A stretch of 54,578 nt of DNA from Neobacillus kokaensis. GTDB taxonomy: Bacteria > Bacillota > Bacilli > Bacillales > Cytobacillaceae. The position numbers were made by a program, and so were the translations under genes. A model generated the notes under the pieces. That model saw only the letters and a list, made by a program, of their open reading frames with translations, was not told where the DNA came from and ran no database searches. The stretch lies in assembly GCF_014656545.1 (NCBI RefSeq), contig NZ_BNDS01000030.1, forward strand, positions 1 to 54,578, in the 5' to 3' direction. Positions 33,127 to 39,779 of the stretch are shown piece after piece. Each line of letters begins with the position of its first letter. The first letter of the stretch is position 1.

Positions 33127-33648
33127 CTATAACCCAAATAGCGAGCTCACAAAATTTTTCTTCTTCCTTTTTATCTTGCCATCACCCAAAACATGAAGTT
33201 TTTCTAATGTAGGTGCAGCTTTAAGTGTATTTAATTCTTGTTGAAGCATGACAATTGTATCGTTAAGCTTTGTAATTTGAGTTTGCAAGTCTTCAATTTC
33301 TCTCCGGTGCTGCAGAAGCTGATAAGAGGTAACGGAATCTGCTTTTGCATGGAGATTTAATTCTATTTCCTTTACCTTGGTTATTAAAAATTCGATTCTT
33401 TGATCATCTTCGATTGTCTTTACTGTCCCTTTTCGTGAATTTTTCTTCTCCGTCACCGGGGCAATATCTTGCAGAATAGCTCCGTTTTGAAGTTGTTCCT
33501 GGATATTTTTTAATAATTGAATATCCTCATCTTTAAAATAATAATGTCCACGGTCATTTCGTTCCATGGGCAGACCCAGCTGCTTTACCCAACGCTGTAC
33601 TGTACTGACAGATACCCCGAGTAACTTAGCTACTTCAGTTGAATTCAC
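33127..33648 (-). CDS. racA: Chromosome-anchoring protein RacA
   Basis: A 173-residue protein that tethers the origin region to the cell pole at sporulation. The N-terminal MerR-like HTH, STEVAKLLGVSVSTVQRWVKQLGLPMERNDRGHYYF, matches B. subtilis RacA closely. A coiled coil fills about 80-145. The C-terminus is basic and then hydrophobic (KIKRKKKNFVSSLFGL), as expected for polar membrane or DivIVA contact. The start is GTG 33648 with GGAGGGAT before it; a longer in-frame start would add an unrelated hydrophobic stretch. It adds to the evidence for a spore former. Confidence 0.9.
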   Translation of the reverse strand: MNSTEVAKLLGVSVSTVQRWVKQLGLPMERNDRGHYYFKDEDIQLLKNIQEQLQNGAILQDIAPVTEKKNSRKGTVKTIEDDQRIEFLITKVKEIELNLHAKADSVTSYQLLQHRREIEDLQTQITKLNDTIVMLQQELNTLKAAPTLEKLHVLGDGKIKRKKKNFVSSLFGL

Positions 33649-33747
33649 GATAATCCCTCCAATGAAATAATAGCCAGTGACAATAAAGAACAGAATGCAG
33701 GATGGTGGGAATTCCATATGAAAGGCGATAAATTTGATTTAAATAAT

Positions 33748-34686
33748 TTAGGACCAGAATTTCCACCACTTTTTTTCCTTTGCTGCTGCAACATCTCTAA
33801 AATTTGTTAACATTTGCTGAAAGGCAGCTTCCCTATGACTTATTTCGTGAAGATATTGCTGTCGTTCCTCTACGAAGAATTCTCGATCAAGGGAAATAGC
33901 CTCGGTTAGTCCGGATAATTCATTGTTCGTGTAATCGATTGTATGGGAAAGATTATTCGTCGTCTCAGCTAATTGCTTCGATAAAGCCGATATTTCATCT
34001 GAGGTTTCAATTGAAACGTTTTTAATGCTGTTTGACAGATACTGTAATTTATCAGCAGTCAATTCTGACGCCTTTTCAACGGTTTCTGACAGTTCATCAA
34101 TCTCGGCCTTTGTATTGGCATTATATTTATAGATCGAATCAGAAATGGTTTTAACCGTATGAAGATTCCCTTTCGAAATTTCTTTCTTTACCTCCTCTAT
34201 AATTTCTTTACGGACAACCGTGCGGAGTTCCTCTTTTACTTCATTAATAAAATTGGTTTTAAAGGTATCGACTGCTTCCAATAACATACTGACATTATGA
34301 TTATTTTCATTGTTTATAGGAACGGGTGTGACCGTTTCCGCAGGAATTATTTCTACATTAACTTCGGCTGGTTCTGAAGTAACGGTTTTTTGCTGTAAAT
34401 CGGATACATCGATTTTTTCGGATAAATCCTGAATTACGGATTCAACCTCACTCTCAGGAGCCAATTTCTTTTGTAGGTGATTTCGAATCATCTCTTTGCT
34501 TAATTTTTGAACATACATTTCCCTAATTTCAAGCAGCAGCCCAATTTCGGTATCTGAATAGATACGTGCACCCTGTTTAGAGCGGGGAATCTCAATTAAT
34601 TCACTTAATTCTTTTTCCCATTGTCTAATGATTCCGGGGGCTATATTAATTTTTTTAGCAACCTCTTTTAAGGTATATGTTTTCAT
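33748..34686 (-). CDS. MerR-type HTH protein with long coiled coil and Trp-rich tail
   Basis: A 312-residue protein. A MerR-like HTH (YTLKEVAKKINIAPGIIRQWEKELSELIEIPRSKQGARIYSDTEI) is followed by a variable linker and about 150 residues of heptad-type helix (KNVSIETSDEISALSKQLAETTNNLSHTIDYTNNEL). The end is basic and aromatic, KEKKWWKFWS, a likely amphipathic membrane tip. The architecture parallels RacA next door and DUF3967-type proteins of Bacillus. It may bind DNA and anchor it to membrane, but no function is established. The ATG at 34686 and a TTG just before it (34689) share the site AAAGGA. Confidence 0.72.
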   Translation of the reverse strand: MKTYTLKEVAKKINIAPGIIRQWEKELSELIEIPRSKQGARIYSDTEIGLLLEIREMYVQKLSKEMIRNHLQKKLAPESEVESVIQDLSEKIDVSDLQQKTVTSEPAEVNVEIIPAETVTPVPINNENNHNVSMLLEAVDTFKTNFINEVKEELRTVVRKEIIEEVKKEISKGNLHTVKTISDSIYKYNANTKAEIDELSETVEKASELTADKLQYLSNSIKNVSIETSDEISALSKQLAETTNNLSHTIDYTNNELSGLTEAISLDREFFVEERQQYLHEISHREAAFQQMLTNFRDVAAAKEKKWWKFWS

Positions 34687-34929
34687 CAAAATCCATTCCT
34701 TTCTATATCTATCTAGGAAAAAATTTGTCTATGTTTATGTAATTCACCATTCGGTATCCTTTTTTCCTGCTGCTTGACAAAAGCTTTCAAAACAAGACTA
34801 GATGTAAGAAATAACAACATATTTTGCGGGTCTTACTACATGAATCTATAATTTTTTGAAAATATGATTGAGATTTGTAGAAAACAGGTTTATATTTGTA
34901 ATGGAAATAGACAAGAGAGAAGGATCAAC

Positions 34930-35763
34930 ATGTGGATTGCGGCAGCGTTTGTTACAATGTTTTGCTTTGGTGCAAATAATACAATCTTTAAATGGAGTAC
35001 TAGGAACGGCTATTCTAAAGTTCATATTCAGCTGTACTTTTATTTCACGGCATTCATATTAACAATAGGTTTTGGGATTTTTAAAGGAGTACACATTGGT
35101 CTGACGGCTATTTTACTCGGAGCCATTATTGGCATCTTGAATGCAAATGGAAATATTCAGATGTCAAAAGCATTTGAAAAAGGCCCTGCCAGTTTAACAT
35201 CACCCATTATCGGAACGAATGCTATTTTTCCTATTTTGACTGCAGGGATTATTTTCCATGAGCAAATAACGGCATTACAATGGGTGGGAATCGTGTTTAT
35301 GTTAGGCTCAGCCATTACCATTCAATATTCTCCTGCTTCAAACCGAATTATCAACTATCGTCCTTGGATTATTCGAGTCATTCTCTCGATTTTGTCCTTT
35401 GGATTATTAGGAATTTTAATGAAAACCTCTTCATTTTTGCATATTGGTTCGCTTGAGATCCTAATTGCCATGTATGGCGGGGGATGCCTCTATTTGGCAA
35501 TGTGCAGTGTGGCTATGAAGGAGAAATGGCAGAAATCAGAATTGAATGTTGGTTCGCTTGTCGGCATAATCAGCTTTTTTGGATATAGCAGCTATTTCTA
35601 TGCACTGCAAACAGGGACAGCAAGCATCGTTTTTCCAATTGTCAGTTTAAATTGTTTGATTGTTGTTCTTGCCGGCTTGTTGTTTTTTAAAGAAAAATTA
35701 AAAGGCTATCAATTGGTCGGGGTCTTTACCGCGTTGCTGGGGATTATTTTTACAAAATTATAA
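34930..35763 (+). CDS. DMT-superfamily transporter (EamA type)
   Basis: A 277-residue protein with ten helices in two EamA repeats (MWIAAAFVTMFCFGANNTIFKWS; YRPWIIRVILSILSFGLLGILMKTSS). The first repeat ends in GPASLTSPIIGTNAIFPILTAGIIFHE, the second in GTASIVFPIVSLNCLIVVLAGLLFFKEKLKG. It exports or imports a small metabolite that sequence does not reveal. Start ATG 34930 follows AGAAGGAT; earlier in-frame starts lack a site. It has no operon partner. Confidence 0.82.
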   Translation: MWIAAAFVTMFCFGANNTIFKWSTRNGYSKVHIQLYFYFTAFILTIGFGIFKGVHIGLTAILLGAIIGILNANGNIQMSKAFEKGPASLTSPIIGTNAIFPILTAGIIFHEQITALQWVGIVFMLGSAITIQYSPASNRIINYRPWIIRVILSILSFGLLGILMKTSSFLHIGSLEILIAMYGGGCLYLAMCSVAMKEKWQKSELNVGSLVGIISFFGYSSYFYALQTGTASIVFPIVSLNCLIVVLAGLLFFKEKLKGYQLVGVFTALLGIIFTKL

Positions 35764-35853
35764 TCTATGAAAACACATTGTAAACTGTGCGAAACTTCCA
35801 TGTAATCAATTATCGATATAATAAGGAAAAACACTTATCGTGCGGGGGTTTAT

Positions 35854-36198
35854 ATGGAAGAAACGATGATAAAATCCTATCTTCAGAAATCATTAGAAGA
35901 TTGGAAGGACGATATATTACAGGTTCTAGATGAAATAGAAAGAGAGTATGAAGAAGTAGCACAGGAATTAAAGGTATATTCATATAAATATGGGATCACT
36001 AAGCAAGTGATTCAATCGACCGTAAATGAAGAAATTATCGAAAAAATTCGTGAGATGTACCATAAACCATTTGAAGAAAGTTATAACCAACTTAAGGAAT
36101 ACATACGTGATTTGGAAGAAAAAAAGCGGGTTTTTCAAATGTTTATTCAAAAAATTGATGAGGTAACAAGAAAAGAATCGGCAAAGATTGCAACTTAA
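35854..36198 (+). CDS. Hypothetical helical protein, 114 residues
   Basis: A charged, nearly all-helical protein with heptad-like stretches (LEDWKDDILQVLDEIEREYEEVAQELKVYSYKYG; YNQLKEYIRDLEEKKRVFQMFIQKIDEV). No membrane segment or cysteine is present. GGGGG precedes the ATG and a terminator follows. I do not recognise the family; a coiled-coil regulatory or scaffold role would be a guess. Confidence 0.65.
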   Translation: MEETMIKSYLQKSLEDWKDDILQVLDEIEREYEEVAQELKVYSYKYGITKQVIQSTVNEEIIEKIREMYHKPFEESYNQLKEYIRDLEEKKRVFQMFIQKIDEVTRKESAKIAT

Positions 36199-36208
36199 TA
36201 AGGAAACG

Positions 36209-36237
36209 AAGGCGGCCAAAATTTTTGGGCGTCTTTT
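36209..36237 (+). terminator. Terminator after the helical protein gene
   Basis: AAGGCGGCCAAAA pairs with TTTTTGGGCGTCTT with one mismatch and one G-T pair, ending in TTTT. Confidence 0.7.
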
Positions 36238-36331
36238 CACTAGGAATAAGCAAATTTTCGAATACCTTACCACTGAAAAAGGTTCCTGCATATATTGATA
36301 AGCAGAACAAAAAGTGGAGGTGGCAGGAAAC

Positions 36332-37831
36332 ATGATTACGGTGAATCTAGGGAGTAAAACATATCGGATTCCAGAAAATCTTGAACGCTATTTTCAAACA
36401 TTTCGTTCGGGGACCATAGGTATGAATCAAGAATTCGATTCTCCTTTTGGGAAAAAGAAAATCTTATATGCTGATTGGACGGCGAGCGGGCGCCTTTACA
36501 GACCGATAGAACAAAAAATTTCCGAAGTGTTTGGGCCTTATATGGCCAATACCCATACAGAATCAAATATTACTAGTTTAATGATGACCGGTATTTATAA
36601 GCAGTCAAAAGAAATAATTAAAGAACATGTGAATGCCGACCCGCATGATGTGGTGATTCTTGACGGCTTTGGAATGACGTCTGTTATTAATAAATTTCAG
36701 AGGATATTAGGGATTCGAGTGCATGAACAATGGAAATCCCGGCTAAAGATTTCTGAGCGGGAAAGACCTATTATTTTCCTGACGCATTTGGAGCATCATT
36801 CGAATCAAACGTCTTGGATTGAAACGCTTGCGGATGTAGAAATCATAAAGGCAGATGATGAGGGCAATGTTGATGTTACTCATTTAAAACAATTATTACG
36901 TCGTTATAAAAACCGGAAAATGAAAATTGGCTCATTTTCTGCTTGTTCCAATGTAACAGGGATTCAAACGCCTATCCATCGACTAGCCAAAATCATGCAT
37001 CAGCATGGCGGTATTTGTTTTGTTGATTTTGCAGCATCCGCACCATATATCAAAATGAATATGCACCCGAAAGATCCTTTGGAAAAGCTGGATGCAATCT
37101 TTTTTTCCCCCCATAAGTTCTTGGGCGGTCCGGGGGCAAGCGGGGTTTTAGTGTTTGATTCGAGGTTATATAATATTAAAATCCCAGACCATCCCGGAGG
37201 CGGAACAGTCTCCTGGACGAATCCTTGGGGCGGACATCAATATTATAATGAGATTGAACTTCGGGAAGACGGAGGTACCCCAGGAATTCTGCAGGCGATT
37301 CGAGCTGCACTTTGTATTAATTTAAAAGAGCAGATGGGGATTGATAATATCCTGAATAGAGAAAAGGAGCAGTTGGAACTTTTGCTGCCTCGGCTCGAGA
37401 AAATTCCAGGGATTCGTATCTTAGAGGGCCATTTAAAAAACAGGCTTGGAATTATTTCATTTACTATCGAAAATATTCATTATAATTTAATTGTGCGGCT
37501 GCTTAACGACCGCTACGGGATTCAAGTAAGAGGCGGCTGTTCATGTGCCGGAACATATGGTCATTATTTATTTAAGATTGATAAAAGTGCATCAAAACAA
37601 ATTACCGATCAAATAAATCAAGGTAATATGTCAAATAAACCTGGATGGGTCCGTTATTCTATCCATCCAATCATGACAAATGAAGAATTACTCTTATTTA
37701 CGCGTGCATTGAAGGAAATTGCTCTTAATATAGATGAATGGAAAAAGGATTATAGATATGATGCTGCTAGTAATGATTATTTTTACAACAACTTTGTAAG
37801 AGAAGATTTGACCCCATTATTTAGAATGTAA
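36332..37831 (+). CDS. Class V aminotransferase / cysteine desulfurase-like protein
   Basis: A 499-residue PLP enzyme of the NifS/SufS/selenocysteine-lyase fold. The PLP lysine is K262 in FSPHKFLGGPGASG. Other marks are ADWTASGR and HTESNITS near the N-terminus, THLEHHSNQTSW, and GSFSACSNVTGI. A candidate catalytic Cys lies in RGGCSCAGTYGH (C403, C405). It is about 90 residues longer than SufS. It probably mobilises sulfur from cysteine or a related thiol. The next gene is a CstR-type persulfide sensor, which points to sulfur handling. Start ATG 36332 follows GGAGGTGG; an upstream GTG overlaps that site. Confidence 0.82.
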   Translation: MITVNLGSKTYRIPENLERYFQTFRSGTIGMNQEFDSPFGKKKILYADWTASGRLYRPIEQKISEVFGPYMANTHTESNITSLMMTGIYKQSKEIIKEHVNADPHDVVILDGFGMTSVINKFQRILGIRVHEQWKSRLKISERERPIIFLTHLEHHSNQTSWIETLADVEIIKADDEGNVDVTHLKQLLRRYKNRKMKIGSFSACSNVTGIQTPIHRLAKIMHQHGGICFVDFAASAPYIKMNMHPKDPLEKLDAIFFSPHKFLGGPGASGVLVFDSRLYNIKIPDHPGGGTVSWTNPWGGHQYYNEIELREDGGTPGILQAIRAALCINLKEQMGIDNILNREKEQLELLLPRLEKIPGIRILEGHLKNRLGIISFTIENIHYNLIVRLLNDRYGIQVRGGCSCAGTYGHYLFKIDKSASKQITDQINQGNMSNKPGWVRYSIHPIMTNEELLLFTRALKEIALNIDEWKKDYRYDAASNDYFYNNFVREDLTPLFRM

Positions 37832-37841
37832 GATGAGAGAG

Positions 37842-37861
37842 ATTGGTTTTCATTAACCAAT
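37842..37861 (+). terminator. Weak hairpin after the desulfurase-like gene
   Basis: ATTGGTT pairs with AACCAAT, loop 6 bases. Only short T stretches follow, so termination may be partial. Confidence 0.4.
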
Positions 37862-37870
37862 TTCTGTATC

Positions 37871-37899
37871 TTGACATACCACAACCGGTTGTGTAAATT
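37871..37899 (+). promoter_or_regulatory. Promoter and palindromic operator of the cstR-like gene
   Basis: TTGACA (37871-37876), 17 bases, TAAATT (37894-37899). A perfect 14-bp palindrome CACAACCGGTTGTG (37880-37893) fills the spacer, so a bound repressor would block RNA polymerase. Autorepression by the CsoR-family product is the simplest reading. A second TATAAT lies a little further downstream. Confidence 0.65.
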
Positions 37900-37951
37900 G
37901 TAATATAATACTAGTTGACAAAACTAAACACTAATCGCAGGAGTGAAAAAA

Positions 37952-38215
37952 ATGATATATAATGATAAAGCAATCAACCGTTTAAAACGGGTTGAAGGGC
38001 AAGTTAAAGGGATCTTGAGGATGATTGAAGAGGGGAAGGACTGTAAAGAGGTAATTACTCAATTATCAGCCGCTCGATCAGCAATTGACCGTACGATTGC
38101 TGTAATTGTAAGTTCAAATCTGGAGCAATGCATCCGTAAGTCATATGAATCAGGAGAAGTTGATTCCTCAAAGCTCGTGGAAGAGGCTGTAAATCTGTTG
38201 GTGAAAAGCAGATAA
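37952..38215 (+). CDS. cstR: CsoR-family repressor, CstR-type persulfide sensor
   Basis: An 87-residue all-helical DUF156 protein. Two cysteines, C31 (GKDCKEVITQLSA) and C60 (NLEQC), stand at the positions of the reactive pair in Staphylococcus CstR. The copper-binding His of true CsoR proteins is replaced by Asn56, so copper sensing is unlikely. The C-terminal EEAVNLLVKSR also matches CstR. It should repress sulfide-detoxification genes until persulfides link the two Cys. Start ATG 37952 follows CAGGAG. None of the usual targets (persulfide dioxygenase, rhodanese) is seen next to it. Confidence 0.82.
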   Translation: MIYNDKAINRLKRVEGQVKGILRMIEEGKDCKEVITQLSAARSAIDRTIAVIVSSNLEQCIRKSYESGEVDSSKLVEEAVNLLVKSR

Positions 38216-38275
38216 AACCAAAAGTTAACGTTTGACTTGAAGGGGCATATGCTAGTGAAAAAGGTGTGACCCCAA

Positions 38276-38764
38276 ATGATTCATATTGTGAAACCCGGTG
38301 AGACGCTTTCTTCCATTTCCGCTGATTATCGGGTTAGTTTGAACCGCCTTTATGCTGCAAACCCAGGAATCGGCCATTTGCACGCAGGTCAAAGAATCCA
38401 GATTCCTAATCTTCCAGAGCCAAATACCATCCCGTATACCATTCAAGTTTCAGTGAGTAAAAGAAGGTTAACGCTTTACCATAATGGGAAACTTGTAAAA
38501 ATCTTCCCGATTGCAGTTGGAAAGATGCTGACAAGAACGCCTGCTGGGGAATATGTAATTGTCAATCGGCAAATAAATCCGGGTGGACCATTTGGGGTTA
38601 TGTGGCTAAGTCTCTCTAAGCAAGGCTATGGGATTCATGGTACAAATGACCCTAGCTCCATAGGAAAAGCGGTTTCCCATGGATGCATCAGAATGTATAA
38701 TCGTGATGTGCTTCAACTTTCTGGAATGGTACCAAATGGTACAAGAGTTATTATTAAACAATAG
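38276..38764 (+). CDS. ykuD: L,D-transpeptidase with LysM domain (YkuD)
   Basis: A 162-residue wall enzyme close to B. subtilis YkuD in order and length. The N-terminal LysM (about 1-45: IHIVKPGETLSSISADYRVSLNRLYAANP) binds peptidoglycan. The YkuD domain contains the catalytic motif YGIHGTNDP...SHGCIRM with the active-site Cys. It forms 3-3 cross-links or acts on spore peptidoglycan. No signal peptide is evident, as in YkuD. AAGGTGTG precedes the ATG. Confidence 0.92.
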   Translation: MIHIVKPGETLSSISADYRVSLNRLYAANPGIGHLHAGQRIQIPNLPEPNTIPYTIQVSVSKRRLTLYHNGKLVKIFPIAVGKMLTRTPAGEYVIVNRQINPGGPFGVMWLSLSKQGYGIHGTNDPSSIGKAVSHGCIRMYNRDVLQLSGMVPNGTRVIIKQ

Positions 38765-38832
38765 GTAGTAGGTTGAATTCTAGGCTGATTTAAAATAAAT
38801 CGGCCTAAAACATTTACATATCCATTAAAAAA

Positions 38833-38858
38833 GAGGCTGCAGTCTGCGGCCTCCTTTT
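38833..38858. terminator. Bidirectional terminator between ykuD and yceI
   Basis: GAGGCTGCAG pairs with CTGCGGCCTC (one G-T pair), flanked by A and T tracts. Confidence 0.75.
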
Positions 38859-38861
38859 ATA

Positions 38862-39395
38862 TTACTCAGCTTTAGCAGCTTGAATTTGCAAGTTAATTTT
38901 TACTTTATCGCCAACTAGAACGCCGCCAGTCTCAAGAGCTGCATTCCATACTAAACCGAAATCAGAGCGGTTGAGTGAGCCTGTTGCACTGAAACCAACT
39001 TTTTCATTTCCCCAAGGATCTTTTCCTGAACCTTCAAATGTAACAGCAAATGTTTCTTGTTTAGTTACACCTCGAAGTGTTAAATCACCAGTTACGTCAT
39101 ATTCACCTTCATCTGTTTTGACGATGTTTGTTGCCTTAAATGTCATATTTGGGTGATTTTCTGCATCAAAGAAATCGGCAGAAACTAAGTGACCATCACG
39201 ATCTTTATTGCGAGTGTCAACACTTGCCGTTTCAACAGTAAATTCGATAGTGGCTGTCGTTAAATCGGCTGGATCTGCTTCAATTGTTGCAGAAAAGCTT
39301 TGGAAAGAACCTTTCACATTTGCAATCATCATGTGACGAACAGAAAAGTCTACACTGCTGTGTACTGGATCAAGAGCCCATTTAGTTTTTGTCAT
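38862..39395 (-). CDS. YceI-family lipocalin-like protein
   Basis: A 177-residue beta-barrel protein of the YceI family (KWALDPVHSSVDFSVRHMMIANVKGSF, ATIEFTVETASVDTRNKDRDGHLVSADFFDAENHPNMTF, GDLTLRGVTKQETFAV). Family members bind isoprenoid chains such as polyprenyl pyrophosphate. No signal peptide is present, so it is cytosolic. GGAGGAG precedes the ATG. A striking inverted repeat at 39431-39467 lies in its promoter region, which suggests a dedicated repressor, perhaps MarR or DUF24 type. Confidence 0.9.
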   Translation of the reverse strand: MTKTKWALDPVHSSVDFSVRHMMIANVKGSFQSFSATIEADPADLTTATIEFTVETASVDTRNKDRDGHLVSADFFDAENHPNMTFKATNIVKTDEGEYDVTGDLTLRGVTKQETFAVTFEGSGKDPWGNEKVGFSATGSLNRSDFGLVWNAALETGGVLVGDKVKINLQIQAAKAE

Positions 39396-39430
39396 TTTAT
39401 TTCTCCTCCAAAAAATTTATTTCAATTATA

Positions 39431-39467
39431 TTTATCTCGAATTTAAAATAACTAAATTCAAGATAAA
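39431..39467 (-). promoter_or_regulatory. 15-bp inverted repeat in the yceI promoter region
   Basis: TTTATCTCGAATTTA (39431-39445) and TAAATTCAAGATAAA (39453-39467) match at 14 of 15 positions with a 7-base spacer. A TATAAT on the minus strand lies close by. The half-site ATCTCGAAT resembles the MhqR-type (quinone-sensing MarR) operator of Bacillus, but there the halves are adjacent rather than spaced. Confidence 0.6.
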
Positions 39468-39596
39468 TTATAGAAGTGAATTACCATAATGTCAATTATT
39501 TTTTTAAATTCTCTATTTATTTTTAATAAATACACAGGAAATTGGTTTTAAAGGGAAACAACAGAATGGAAGTGGAGAAAAAAGACATAATAAAAA

Positions 39597-39726
39597 CGCC
39601 TTAATCAGGCGCTGAATTCGAAGATAAAAAGTCTTGATAATAAAAAAATAGCATGATAAAATTACTTTTGGCATATATGTTAATGTTGATTTAAAAATAT
39701 AATAACCCTATATTAACATTAACATA
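39597..39726. other. Intergenic region before helD: orphan terminator and inverted repeat
   Basis: CGCCT...AGGCG (39597-39611), followed on the minus strand by TTTTTATT, looks like a leftward terminator with no gene in front of it. Further right TATGTTAATGTT (39676-39687) and AACATTAACATA (39715-39726) form a perfect 12-bp inverted repeat with a 27-base spacer that contains AT-rich promoter-like sequence. The second is a candidate operator for helD. No reading frame is supported in the surrounding bases. Confidence 0.45.
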
Positions 39727-39779
39727 ATTATTTGTGGTTGTCAACAGAATGAGCCAAATTTTATTGTGGGAGTGGTTGT

